Source of the DNA: an uncultured Treponema sp.
Lineage (GTDB): Bacteria; Spirochaetota; Spirochaetia; Treponematales; Treponemataceae
DNA length: 62,414 nucleotides
Assembly (NCBI GenBank): GCA_937885475.1
Contig: CAKZZR010000211.1
Coordinates: 1 to 62,414 of the forward strand
Reading direction: 5' to 3'
Both the position numbers and the translations under genes were made by a program. Position 1 is the first letter of the stretch; every line of letters starts with the position of its first letter. The notes beneath the pieces are model-generated. The model worked only from the letters and a program-made list of their open reading frames with translations, did no database searches and was not told where the DNA came from. This document shows positions 1 through 7,976 of this stretch, in pieces.

Positions 1-723
1 TTTCTTGTATTTTTCGAATTCTTCTGATTTTTCGCCGTTCGTGATTTTGTACCATTTCGCCGAAAAAAGCATATTGACAAAGAGCATGAGAAAATTCCGC
101 GCGCCCTGCAATCGCGATTCAGAAAGGACATCTTCGGACGAGTAATTGTCATTCCGAACTCGACTGCTTGCGTTATCGCAGTCGTCTTGTTTCGTAATCT
201 CGCTCTGAGATGCTGAATCTAAGCAAGGGCGAGAACGATTGCCCTTGAGTTCAGCATGACTTCTTTCATACTTTGCCACTTTCAGCGACTGATGAGAAAG
301 AAGTTTTCCGTCAATTATCGAATACGCATCGCGGATAAGATTATCAGTTCTCTCGTTATGCGGGCAGATGTTCAGAACTTTCTTTGCCGCGTTCCAGTCA
401 TATTCCGTTCTAAGTTCAAGAATACGATTTCTTAAAAGTTCCTCGTCTTGTTTGCCATAGACGATTTTTGCGTTTTGTAAATCAGTTTTCTGGACTTCAA
501 AGAAATTGTCGCTGTCAAGAAAATCCAGAAAAGCGATGACTTTTGTTAGGTCACTTCCCGAAAAATACGACGAGAGAATTTCTTCTTTTGATTTTTTTCC
601 TTCGCACAAATCCCGAAAGATTTTTGATTGCTCATCGGTTGAGGGCATTCCAAGTGATGCTGTTGCCCCCGCGCCGATGAAAACGAGTGTTTCGGAATTT
701 GTGGGAGTGTATTCTGCGAACAT
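1..723 (-). CDS. SIR2-like domain protein, C-terminus beyond the window
   Basis: Open from an ATG at 723 to the window edge without a stop, giving 241 visible codons. Residues 13-21 read LVFIGAGAT, followed by SLGMPS, which matches the glycine-rich nucleotide-binding start of SIR2-like domains. In bacteria these domains bind or hydrolyse NAD and often occur in anti-phage proteins; that role is inferred from the family. The start lies three bases after the stop of the upstream gene, so translation is probably coupled. Residues about 155-192 are encoded by an interspersed repeat and are unlikely to belong to the ancestral fold. The rest of the visible protein is mostly polar and helical and I do not recognise it. 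The catalytic residues would need the missing part to judge. Confidence 0.6.
   Translation of the reverse strand, partial: MFAEYTPTNSETLVFIGAGATASLGMPSTDEQSKIFRDLCEGKKSKEEILSSYFSGSDLTKVIAFLDFLDSDNFFEVQKTDLQNAKIVYGKQDEELLRNRILELRTEYDWNAAKKVLNICPHNERTDNLIRDAYSIIDGKLLSHQSLKVAKYERSHAELKGNRSRPCLDSASQSEITKQDDCDNASSRVRNDNYSSEDVLSESRLQGARNFLMLFVNMLFSAKWYKITNGEKSEEFEKYKK
148..260. repeat. Interspersed repeat inside the SIR2-like gene
   Basis: A 113-bp block with imperfect terminal inverted repeats: GTCATTCCGAACTC at 148-161 and GAGTTCAGCATGAC at 247-260 pair at 12 of 14 positions. It is translated without a stop as part of the SIR2-like protein. The look is that of small non-autonomous palindromic repeats that tolerate in-frame insertion. 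No second copy was found in the window. Confidence 0.55.
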
Positions 724-726
724 GGG

Positions 727-1125
727 CTAATCCGAAAGAAGCGTGATGGAAGAAACGGAAAGAGGAGATTTATTTTCTGTTTGATTATCAGCATCCTCAG
801 TTTCGCTTTTTTTCTCTGATTTTTTCGCTGTAAGAACTTTATCGACTTCTTCCTTTTTAATTGCCACTCTGATTCTTTTATTCGCAGATATTACTTGAAA
901 TAGTAAATTTTGTTGTTTTTCTTCAATTGAAAAAGTGACAGCACTTGACAAAACATAACTAGAGAAAATTTCTTTTTCCTTTGGCATTTTTTCAGGACAA
1001 AGCACATTGTATTTCTTGTCGCCTCGCTTTATCGAAAAACCTTCTGCTCCACAGATTTTGAAAGTACATTCATTGCCTTCAACTTTGAGTTCCGAAATTG
1101 TTCCTTCGATAATGTAATTTGCCAT
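727..1125 (-). CDS. Small hypothetical protein
   Basis: About 132 residues starting MANYIIEG. An ATG 15 bases further upstream (1140) is possible, but the GGAGG just after that ATG sits at the right distance to be the ribosome binding site of the ATG at 1125, so the shorter start is preferred. The first 100 residues alternate short hydrophobic and charged stretches, as in a small beta-rich domain. The last 35 are lysine- and glutamate-rich, probably a disordered tail. No signal peptide or membrane segment is seen and I recognise no family. It lies between a coiled small protein and the SIR2-like gene in an apparent operon. Confidence 0.6.
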   Translation of the reverse strand: MANYIIEGTISELKVEGNECTFKICGAEGFSIKRGDKKYNVLCPEKMPKEKEIFSSYVLSSAVTFSIEEKQQNLLFQVISANKRIRVAIKKEEVDKVLTAKKSEKKSETEDADNQTENKSPLSVSSITLLSD

Positions 1126-1167
1126 TTTCTTTTCCTCCATAAAATTTTTAATAATGGGATTCTTTAT

Positions 1168-1386
1168 TTAAATACTTGATAAAGCCTCTAGTCTAACCTT
1201 TTCATAGTCTAATTTTATTCTTTGAAGATCTAAATAAGTATGTACCATTTTTGTCAGTTCTGAATTTCTAAGAGCCAAATTATTTAATTTTTCAGAATCT
1301 GAAAGTAGCGTATCATCACAAAGCAGTCTTATTTGATTCATTAATAACTTTTCAGTTTCATTGAGCGTTTTCTCGTTTATAGCCAT
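1168..1386 (-). CDS. Small helical hypothetical protein
   Basis: 72 residues, nearly all predicted helix with regularly spaced leucines and isoleucines (LLMNQIRLL, LNNLALRN, YLDLQRIKLDYEKVRLEAL), consistent with a coiled coil. A strong AGGAGG ribosome binding site precedes the ATG. The gap to the upstream CsgG-like gene is nine bases and to the next gene about 40 bases, so it belongs to the same transcription unit. No known family is recognised; a scaffold or partner role for the neighbouring proteins is only a guess. Confidence 0.6.
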   Translation of the reverse strand: MAINEKTLNETEKLLMNQIRLLCDDTLLSDSEKLNNLALRNSELTKMVHTYLDLQRIKLDYEKVRLEALSSI

Positions 1387-1395
1387 ATTTCCTCC

Positions 1396-3039
1396 TCATT
1401 TATTTTTTATTAATGGACATTTTATAGTCATATATTTATCTTCTCTGTTAAAAGTTTTTGGCCAATAAGTTATAAATAAAGTAGGTTCTCCTGATTCTTC
1501 ATTTAATATAGCAACAGCAACACTACTATATGCTTCCTCCATTAAATTTTTTATGGATTGTTGTAGATTTTTAACTGGCTCATAAACATTCGTCTGTCTT
1601 GGAGTAATTATGGAGTAACCTAATTTATTTATCCAATAAGCAAGATATTTGTCTTTTAAGTCTTCAAAACCCAAATAGTTTGTATTATATAACCAATACC
1701 GAACATTTTTTCCATCTACACTTATAACACCTGTTTTTTCACTATATGCTTCAGAAACGTCGAAAAATGTTACATCTCCATAATTAGGTGACCACCCATT
1801 ATTATTCCAATGCCATCCAGAACTCTTTATTGGAGCTTCCTTAAGCAATAATTCATAATCAGCTGTTTTATCTTGAACAAGTTCCCACTTCCAATTCTTA
1901 TTTGTAACAATTGAAATTGAAAAGTCACAAAGGGTGTTTTTATCATCCGCACTTGATAAGTTTGTGGCTTTTTCTTTATAGTAATTTCCAAAATACAGAG
2001 AAATTACATGCTTCACAGGACTTCCCCTAAAAGCAGAAATTTCTGCAGTAAAAGTAGGTTCTTTATTTCTATTATACTCTACATGAGGAATATAAGTTAC
2101 TTTTATTTCATAACCCTGCGATTGTAGAAAATCAAACCATTCATTATATGAAAGGCTTAATGAATATCCCATTTTTTCCCATTTAGGTATAACCTGCCCT
2201 TTTCTAATATACATCGTATTAAAGGTCTTAGGATCATAATTATAACTTTCTTTATAAGTATTATTACGAATAAATTCCACTCCATTTAGTGTATAGATGA
2301 AAGAAAGTTTCTTATTCTTATCTCTTTCACCTCCCAATTTTTTCATTTCTTTTTCAGTTGTCTTTCCTAATTCAACCCCATATAATGGAAAAAGCCAATC
2401 AGAATTATTTAGGTCTGTTTTTTTATCCTGTATCATACTACCACCAGAAAGGGATGATGGCTCTTTTTGTATAACAGTAGAACTTTCTTCCTCATTTTCT
2501 ATATCTGATTTTATGTTGTTCTCTAAATCTTTCGTTGTTTTTTTTGATGTAATGTACTTTACATCTTTATCATTCTTTAATATCACACCTCGCCAGACAG
2601 ATAAAATTGTCTTAGTCTCTACTTGAACAGCTTTTAAGGTAAAATTCCAACCCGATGAAACGTCTTCTATTTTTCCCAGCACAAGACAATCTGCACCAAG
2701 TGAATTTCCTACTGACTGAATCGTTGTATCACTTACTTCACCAGAGTTTTGATAATCTAATTCTTTCTTGATAAGCGAAAGAGCAAACTCATTTCTTTCT
2801 GCAACAGCTGTTTTTTTTAGATTGGTTACAAAGCTGTAATTTAATTCTGTATAAATATAATCACTTAAATTTTCATAATCAGATTGAACATCTACGATTA
2901 CTACGGTATTTATAGAACCATCTATTTTTTTACATATTTCTGTACTGCCTATATTAATTGCTTCTTGTAATGAGAAATTTTTTGAAAAAAGAGGTACAGA
3001 GAGAAAAATTACTAGCAGACAAATTGTAATTCTTTTCAT
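1396..3039 (-). CDS. Secreted CsgG/LpoB-like envelope protein
   Basis: 547 residues with a Sec signal peptide (MKRITICLLVIFLSVPLFS). Residues about 40-160 carry the pattern of the CsgG/LpoB/FlgT-like fold: a strand VVIVDVQS, a helix-strand with a conserved-looking AVAERNE step, and LGADCLVLGKIED followed by more strands. Proteins with this fold act in the periplasm or at the outer membrane. Residues after about 200 form a long tryptophan- and tyrosine-rich region that I cannot assign. It is probably transcribed with the two lipoproteins upstream. Function is not established here; an envelope-assembly or sensing role is inferred from the fold. Confidence 0.6.
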   Translation of the reverse strand: MKRITICLLVIFLSVPLFSKNFSLQEAINIGSTEICKKIDGSINTVVIVDVQSDYENLSDYIYTELNYSFVTNLKKTAVAERNEFALSLIKKELDYQNSGEVSDTTIQSVGNSLGADCLVLGKIEDVSSGWNFTLKAVQVETKTILSVWRGVILKNDKDVKYITSKKTTKDLENNIKSDIENEEESSTVIQKEPSSLSGGSMIQDKKTDLNNSDWLFPLYGVELGKTTEKEMKKLGGERDKNKKLSFIYTLNGVEFIRNNTYKESYNYDPKTFNTMYIRKGQVIPKWEKMGYSLSLSYNEWFDFLQSQGYEIKVTYIPHVEYNRNKEPTFTAEISAFRGSPVKHVISLYFGNYYKEKATNLSSADDKNTLCDFSISIVTNKNWKWELVQDKTADYELLLKEAPIKSSGWHWNNNGWSPNYGDVTFFDVSEAYSEKTGVISVDGKNVRYWLYNTNYLGFEDLKDKYLAYWINKLGYSIITPRQTNVYEPVKNLQQSIKNLMEEAYSSVAVAILNEESGEPTLFITYWPKTFNREDKYMTIKCPLIKNK

Positions 3040-3063
3040 AAAACCTTCTCCTGATATTGTCTT

Positions 3064-4050
3064 TTACTTAAGACATGTCTCTACAAATTCTTCTTCCAAA
3101 ACATCCTCTATTTTGGAAAGTGCCATTCGTTGAACCGTGTTTGAATTAAAAGCCGCAACCTTTTCAAGCGATTTTGAAAAAGACGAAATTATTTCTTTTT
3201 TATCAGAAATTTCCACAGAGACTTTAGGATAAATAGCGTAAACCGCTCCGGTAACTTGCTCCGTAATATCTACATTCACATTCATAATATGGTTCTCACC
3301 AGATTTGCAGACTGTGAAATTAGAATCAGATACAAGACTGCTTATTTTTGCATAAATTCGACCGTCTACATCACCTTTTACATTTATCTTTATTTTCACT
3401 GCACGAGAAAGAGATGAAAGATGTTCTTTTAACTTCTGTAATTCTTCCATCAAGTGGGTATATTTTTCACAACGATTTGGATAAATAAAAAGAGCCATGT
3501 AGTACAAATCTTCAAAATCAGATGCGTTTGACAGAATTTTATTTACATTTATTACAGCCTTTAGCCCTTCCTGATTTTTTACCTGCACGATATTTTTTGA
3601 AAGAGACGAATAGTGTATGTTCAACTTTGGTTCTAAAACGCCCCATGCTTCTTCCCTTGAAATATAGGCACAAACAATATAGTTCTTTTCTTGTGAATCA
3701 AAGTAAGCTTCCGTATGCTTTATTCCGAAAAGTTCAATTTGTGATTTTACTATGATTTCTCTTGAAAGTCTTTCTTTAGCTTCTTTTGCATTTGAAAGAA
3801 CTTGAGTAACCCTTGTATATGAGGAGATTTCTTTTGAAAAATATGAGGCAAGATTCCCGTCCGCCACGGATGCAGCCATTTCTTTTGTATTTGCATAGCC
3901 TAAGGCTGTAATATACTTTTCAGGCGGAAAAACTTGATTTACAGAAAAAGAATCTGCCCACAGCGGCTTTTCTGCTTTTGGGGATGAAGCACAGGATATA
4001 GTGACAAAAGCCAGAAGAAAACAGAAAAATGCCAGAGCAGATTTTTTCAT
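3064..4050 (-). CDS. LPP20-like lipoprotein
   Basis: About 328 residues starting MKKSALAFFCFLL with a lipobox ending ISC, so a secreted lipoprotein. A start six codons upstream (4068) lies inside the preceding gene; MKK at 4050 is preferred because it begins a proper signal peptide and overlaps the upstream stop region. The first half (LGYANTKEMAASVADGNLASYFS, then AKERLSREIIVKS and YIVCAYISREEAW) matches the arrangement of LPP20/FlgO-type lipoproteins. The second half has strands resembling a second small domain. Such proteins are outer-membrane associated. It neighbours another lipoprotein and a CsgG-like protein, which suggests a shared envelope complex. Confidence 0.6.
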   Translation of the reverse strand: MKKSALAFFCFLLAFVTISCASSPKAEKPLWADSFSVNQVFPPEKYITALGYANTKEMAASVADGNLASYFSKEISSYTRVTQVLSNAKEAKERLSREIIVKSQIELFGIKHTEAYFDSQEKNYIVCAYISREEAWGVLEPKLNIHYSSLSKNIVQVKNQEGLKAVINVNKILSNASDFEDLYYMALFIYPNRCEKYTHLMEELQKLKEHLSSLSRAVKIKINVKGDVDGRIYAKISSLVSDSNFTVCKSGENHIMNVNVDITEQVTGAVYAIYPKVSVEISDKKEIISSFSKSLEKVAAFNSNTVQRMALSKIEDVLEEEFVETCLK

Positions 4051-4051
4051 T

Positions 4052-4759
4052 TTAATATGAATAAGCATCTGTAACAGAACCGTCTGTTACTGTATCAATC
4101 AAATCTTCAGTAACCTTTGCTTTGAGTGCTGCAGCCTCTGTTGCGGTCTCATCAATTCCTTTAAGGGCTTCTTTCAGTTGATTGTTAAAAATCTTTTTAT
4201 CCATTCCCCATACGGCATAATATTCATAAAATGTTTCTATAGTTTCGCCGTCATCATCAACAAGCTTATTTTTTGTCCAATAACTTGCAACTTTTTCAAG
4301 TCCAGTAAGCCTGACATTTGTGAGAGAAACACGGTACATATTCAATGTTTCCTGCAAATCTTCGTTATCACTGCCATTCATTGTCGCTTCAACAGATTTT
4401 CCAGCGACTCTTTCCATTATGCCGGCTACTTCTGTTTCAACTTTTACCAAATCAGCCCACTGCTCAATATAATTCAATTTATTGCCACGGTTAGTTACAA
4501 CAAACACCTTTTTATTCTCAACACCTGGCATTGACTTAGAAAGAACTTTTTCTGAATACTGACCTTCTCCGATAAGTTTTACCCATTCAGGAATTTCAGA
4601 GCCAAATGTTGCACCCTGATAATCTATTAAAACACGCTTTCCTGTATCAACTTTAGAACCTTGTCCTTTTATTCCAGAACCTTTTGTTTTTGTTGAAGCA
4701 CAACCCACAAAAGCAAAAATAGATGTTGCAAGAACCAACAAACCGATTAATTTTTTCAT
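4052..4759 (-). CDS. Putative lipoprotein
   Basis: 235 residues with a lipoprotein signal peptide (MKKLIGLLVLATSIFAFVGC). After a short glycine- and lysine-rich linker, the motif EIPEWVKLIGEGQYS resembles the PxWxxxxG start of LPP20-type domains, followed by a long helical region. An AGGAGG ribosome binding site lies just before the ATG. It is the first gene of the leftward operon and its upstream region holds two palindromes shared with the divergent XRE gene. Its stop overlaps the start region of the next lipoprotein, so translation is probably coupled. Exact role unknown. Confidence 0.6.
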   Translation of the reverse strand: MKKLIGLLVLATSIFAFVGCASTKTKGSGIKGQGSKVDTGKRVLIDYQGATFGSEIPEWVKLIGEGQYSEKVLSKSMPGVENKKVFVVTNRGNKLNYIEQWADLVKVETEVAGIMERVAGKSVEATMNGSDNEDLQETLNMYRVSLTNVRLTGLEKVASYWTKNKLVDDDGETIETFYEYYAVWGMDKKIFNNQLKEALKGIDETATEAAALKAKVTEDLIDTVTDGSVTDAYSY

Positions 4760-4780
4760 AAAATCCTCCTAGTTTGCACT

Positions 4781-4827
4781 TTATAAGCTACAACTTATAT
4801 CACCCAATTATAAACTATAGCTTATAA
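4781..4827. promoter_or_regulatory. Two palindromic candidate operators
   Basis: TTATAAG at 4781-4787 pairs with CTTATAT at 4794-4800, and TTATAA at 4808-4813 is repeated after eight bases at 4822-4827. Both lie in the region between the divergent XRE gene and lipoprotein operon, where a small XRE protein would be expected to bind and control both directions. Confidence 0.5.
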
Positions 4828-4860
4828 CTTTTCAATTAAATTACCTTTATTCTATAATTT

Positions 4861-5085
4861 ATGCCGATTAACAGTGCGGTGGCGGAGACCTTGCGGGAGC
4901 TTCGTCAGGAAAAGGGAATTTCTCAGGAAATGCTTGCGGAGGCGATAGACTCTCATCAGGTCTACATCTCAGAAATTGAGAATGGCAAGAAAATTCCATC
5001 TCTCCCTGTCCTGTACAAAACTGCGCATTTTTTCAACCTCTCCCTAAGTGAGTTTACGGCACTCATCGAAGCCAAGATGAACTGA
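4861..5085 (+). CDS. XRE-family transcriptional regulator
   Basis: 74 residues, essentially only a helix-turn-helix domain (residues 8-62: LRELRQEKGISQEMLAEAID, then HQVYISEIENGKKIPS). The typical SQ..LA....S..yIs.iE.G pattern of Cro/C1-type regulators is clear. It diverges from the lipoprotein operon, with two palindromes between them, so it probably represses that operon and itself. A TATAAT at 4853-4858 is only two bases before the ATG, and no Shine-Dalgarno sequence is seen, so the promoter or start could differ from the one given. Confidence 0.8.
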   Translation: MPINSAVAETLRELRQEKGISQEMLAEAIDSHQVYISEIENGKKIPSLPVLYKTAHFFNLSLSEFTALIEAKMN

Positions 5086-5201
5086 TTTTACCACCCGCCG
5101 CATTTTCTGCGGTCAACTTTTGGGGGACTTTTATATATGTAATCCATAAAAATATCTAGTCCAAAAACTGAAAACTTGTATACTTTTTTTTGTCTTACCA
5201 T

Positions 5202-5209
5202 GCTATAAT
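5202..5209 (+). promoter_or_regulatory. Extended -10 promoter of the DUF3791-DUF3990 operon
   Basis: TGCTATAAT (5201-5209) is a perfect extended -10. It lies 18 bases before the ATG at 5228, and AAGGA at 5216-5220 can serve as ribosome binding site. No good -35 hexamer is seen at the right spacing. Confidence 0.5.
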
Positions 5210-5227
5210 ATCGCTAAGGAAATTCTT

Positions 5228-5443
5228 ATGTGCAAAAAGGCAGAAATGCAGTTCTCGGTTTTTCTCATTCATCAGCTTTCTCAAAGCTGGAACAAACCCC
5301 CGCGCGAGGTTTATCAGATTCTTGATAAAACCCGGATTCTGGATGACTATATCATCAAGCATTACGATGTCCTTCATACCATGGGAGAGCAAAGTCTTGT
5401 AGAAGACATAACGGAATTTGCAAAGGAAAAGCAGGCGGTATGA
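5228..5443 (+). CDS. DUF3791-like small protein
   Basis: 71 residues. The order FLIHQLSQSWNKPPREVYQIL then ILDDYIIKHYDVLHTMGEQ, ending LVEDITEFA, fits the DUF3791 family. These are small helical proteins usually next to DUF3990 genes. It overlaps the next gene by four bases (ATGA), so the two are translationally coupled. Family function is not established; the pairing with a predicted ADP-ribosyltransferase suggests an antitoxin or substrate-adaptor role, which is inference. Confidence 0.65.
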   Translation: MCKKAEMQFSVFLIHQLSQSWNKPPREVYQILDKTRILDDYIIKHYDVLHTMGEQSLVEDITEFAKEKQAV

Positions 5444-5937
5444 CGGTTTATCATGGCTCAGCGTATGAGGTAAAAAATCCTGATGTGAAATTCTCAAAAA
5501 ATTATCTGGATTTTGGCAGGGGATTTTATGTCACAACCTTCAAAGAGCAGGCTGAAAAATGGGCGTTACGAAAGGCAGACAGAACAAAAAATGGCATTGC
5601 TACAGTAAATATTTTTGATTTACCAGATGACCTTAGTTCATTTAGAGTACTGGATTTTGGCTCAGAAAATGAAGCATGGCTTGAATTTGTGTGCAACTGC
5701 CGCAAAGGAAGCTATATTTATAAGAATTATGACATCATAATTGGGACTGTTGCCGATGACGATGTATTTAAAACGGTGAATATGTATTTTCGCGGACTTT
5801 GGGATAAGAAAAAGACGCTTGAAGAAATCCGATATTATAAGACAAGCAATCAAATATGCATAACAAATCAAGAGACTGTACAAAAACTACTGACATTCAA
5901 ATATTCATACAGGGTGGAGGCCGGCAAAGATGACTGA
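5440..5937 (+). CDS. DUF3990 protein, ADP-ribosyltransferase-like
   Basis: 165 residues. The start YHGS (residues 4-7) and DFGRGFYVTT (24-33) are the first conserved blocks of DUF3990, a family related to ADP-ribosyltransferases, where the H of YHGS contacts NAD. NEAWLEFV near residue 80 would supply the catalytic-type glutamate. No signal peptide is seen, so it should act in the cytoplasm. It overlaps both neighbours (4 bases upstream, 8 bases downstream), which sit on either side as small helical proteins. The layout resembles a toxin-antitoxin operon; activity is inferred from the fold only. Confidence 0.65.
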   Translation: MTVYHGSAYEVKNPDVKFSKNYLDFGRGFYVTTFKEQAEKWALRKADRTKNGIATVNIFDLPDDLSSFRVLDFGSENEAWLEFVCNCRKGSYIYKNYDIIIGTVADDDVFKTVNMYFRGLWDKKKTLEEIRYYKTSNQICITNQETVQKLLTFKYSYRVEAGKDD

Positions 5938-6145
5938 CAAGGCGGCCCTCACATCATTTTACAGACAGGAACTCGAGAACAGCATTATTGAATATCTTGC
6001 GGAAAAACTAAAAATTGATTTTCGTGATGCCATGAGAATCTACTATGAATCCCGGCTTTCCAAGCAGATTGAAAACGGAACAAACGGAATAGACAATCTG
6101 GACTACAAGAATCTTGCAGAGGATTTAATTGAGAATGAAATGTAA
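5930..6145 (+). CDS. Small partner protein of the DUF3990 operon
   Basis: 71 residues, helical and acidic (YRQELENSIIEYLAEKLKIDFRDAMRIYYESRLS, split here by function rather than motif). The start overlaps the end of the DUF3990 gene by eight bases and the protein closes the operon. It is similar in size and composition to the DUF3791 partner but I do not recognise it as that family with certainty. A role as second antitoxin or immunity protein is inferred from position. Confidence 0.55.
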   Translation: MTDKAALTSFYRQELENSIIEYLAEKLKIDFRDAMRIYYESRLSKQIENGTNGIDNLDYKNLAEDLIENEM

Positions 6146-6168
6146 TTTATCTCTCTAAGAAACCCTTT

Positions 6169-7230
6169 TCATTCCTTCAAAAATGCCGTGCCGGTTTCTT
6201 TCCAGACCTCGCTGTTTATCTTGTGGATATCAAAATCTAGTCTTGAGATATGGGATTTTACTATCCTGTCTACAGGATTTTTTTCTTCAAAAAAGTAGCC
6301 CGCGCTTGCAAGAAGGCTTTCTGTCTGGACAAGGGTAAGGCGGAGTCCCACTGCAAGCTGGAAAACTGTCTCCTTGTGGGGATGATAATCCTTCCTGCTG
6401 CTCCTGATTTTTGAGAACAGCTGCTTGCTCAAGGCCCCGTTTTTCCAGATAAGGCTTGTGTCTGCAAGGCCGTTCAGGCTGTACGCACTTATGTAGAATT
6501 CCAGAGTCTCCAAAAAAGAGCGTTTTTCTTCTATTATTTTAGGATGAATAGAAATCGCTAGGTCTGCGCCGTTTTCCTTCAAAGCCTTCACCGCTTCCAG
6601 TGAATTCACATAAATTGCATAAATCAGTGCCGAAAATCCGTTCTTGCTCCTTGCGTTTACATCCGCGCCGTGCTTTATAAGAAGCCTTATCATTTCCGCC
6701 TCATTCAAAAAAGCGGCAAGCATAAGAGGCGTGAATCCGTTTGAGTCTGAGCAACCTGCAAAAGCTCCGTTCTCCAGAAGGTAGCGCACAATCTCTGTCT
6801 TACGCTGACTTACGGCAACCATCAAAGGCGACCATTCAGATGCAAGGGAGGGAAGCTTTGTCTGCCCAAGCTCACCAAGAGTCATGATTATTTTATTATA
6901 GAAATTCTTAGAAATCCGGCTTGAGTCAATCAGCTCTGAGAGGTGGACTATATACGGAGTTCCGCCCCCTGCAGAATCAGCCTTAAAATAATTTAAGACA
7001 GCAGCACCGTTACTCACAGTCAGAGACCATTTTGCCTTATGCTCCGCCATCTTTTTCCGCACTTTATAAGAAAGCTCCGGGTTCAGGCGGTAGTCATTGT
7101 ACCAAGGAAGCCGGCACCCAAGCTTTTCAAGCTCATTTTTCAGCGCCTCCGTGCTGCTTGTCATAACATAACTATAAATTTTGCCGTTTATTTCTATCTG
7201 CTCGCAAAATAAATCCGTTGTTCCTTTCAT
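6169..7230 (-). CDS. Ankyrin-repeat protein with C-terminal HTH-like domain
   Basis: 353 residues. Residues about 130-225 hold three ankyrin repeats (for example SPLMVAVSQRKTEIVRYLLENGA, seen as TPLMLAA...LLIKHGADVNARSKNG). The C-terminal part, LFSKIRSSRKDYHPHKET then LAVGLRLTLVQTESLLASAG, matches a helix-turn-helix-like domain I recall at the end of several gut-bacterial proteins attached to macro-domain, von Willebrand or other effector modules. The N-terminal 100 residues are unassigned. No signal peptide is seen. It is convergent with the DUF3990 operon; 23 bases separate their stops. A role in protein interaction and possibly DNA binding is inferred. Confidence 0.65.
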   Translation of the reverse strand: MKGTTDLFCEQIEINGKIYSYVMTSSTEALKNELEKLGCRLPWYNDYRLNPELSYKVRKKMAEHKAKWSLTVSNGAAVLNYFKADSAGGGTPYIVHLSELIDSSRISKNFYNKIIMTLGELGQTKLPSLASEWSPLMVAVSQRKTEIVRYLLENGAFAGCSDSNGFTPLMLAAFLNEAEMIRLLIKHGADVNARSKNGFSALIYAIYVNSLEAVKALKENGADLAISIHPKIIEEKRSFLETLEFYISAYSLNGLADTSLIWKNGALSKQLFSKIRSSRKDYHPHKETVFQLAVGLRLTLVQTESLLASAGYFFEEKNPVDRIVKSHISRLDFDIHKINSEVWKETGTAFLKE

Positions 7231-7259
7231 ATTTTTTATTATATCACGGAGTTTCTGAC

Positions 7260-7404
7260 CGGCGGTAAACTTTCAGGCGACTTTACTGGAGCGGGCTGTG
7301 GAACATGGACTCCGACCCTCGCTTTGCAAGCACAGCTCAACACCAATGTTTTCCGTGGTGTGCGGTGTTGAGTTGCGGTCTGTCTAAAGGCGACTAGTGA
7401 CGCG
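7260..7404. repeat. Structured noncoding segment, possible interspersed repeat
   Basis: This stretch is more GC-rich than its surroundings and contains a potential hairpin (AACACC near 7329 with GGTGTT near 7358) but no convincing gene on either strand. It looks like an intergenic repeat of the type scattered in treponeme genomes; no second copy was found here. Confidence 0.3.
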
Positions 7405-7527
7405 CTATTCTTGTATTACATCAAGATTTGGATATTCGCTAAAGTCGATTACGGCATTTGGGTCTATTGCAACTGTGGCGTTTTTTACGATGTGGACGCG
7501 GGCTTTTGGGTGAGCCTTGGCGGTCAT
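7405..7527 (-). pseudogene. Small orphan reading frame, probable gene remnant
   Basis: A 40-codon frame beginning MTAKAHPKARVHIVKNATVA and ending DVIQE. It follows a disrupted frame upstream and lacks a good ribosome binding site. The composition is protein-like, but no family is recognised, so it is best read as the tail of a decayed gene. Confidence 0.3.
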
Positions 7528-7541
7528 CTTGGCACATTCGC

Positions 7542-7778
7542 TTAATTTTCTTCACGACTTTCGTGCAATGCAGAAAGAATGTCTGACTGGCGTAAATCAA
7601 AGAGAGTTTTTATGCCGGCAAATGGTGATATTCCACTTGTCCTGCCGCAATCGACTTCATTTTTTCATCCATAAGTAAAAAGATACCTGTACTTTTTTGA
7701 AACGCAAAATCCATATCCTGTAGAAGAATCCTTTTTACCATTTCTCCAAGGTTTAAATTTTACATCAGATAAAGTCAT
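7542..7778 (-). pseudogene. Small gene with in-frame TGA
   Basis: An AGGAG site precedes the ATG at 7778 and the frame reads 37 codons (MTLSDVKFKPWRNGKKDSS...) to a TGA at 7665-7667. The same frame then stays open for 40 more codons (starting KNEVDCGRTSGISPFAGIK) to a TAA at 7542-7544. This is what a 78-residue gene with one nonsense mutation would look like. The product is not recognised. Together with the next fragment it marks a decayed stretch between the ankyrin gene and a toxin-antitoxin pair. Apart from these remnants I see nothing in 7779-7976. Confidence 0.4.
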
Positions 7779-7976
7779 ATATTTTTTCTCCTAAATTTAA
7801 TATTTCACGATATACCAATCATAACCGCTTTTTGTTGTGACAAGGTTAGAACCATATCCCGCCCCATATAGGACATATGTCATACTCAAGCCTCCCGGTC
7901 AAATATTTTCGAGCAATATCGAATTTTGAATTTGGGAGATACCGCCTAAACTAAGGTCTTTTTGAAAATTTTGAAT

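Noticed and set aside
7260..7404. tRNA or small stable RNA
   Set aside because: No cloverleaf or known RNA motif can be drawn; only a modest hairpin is present.
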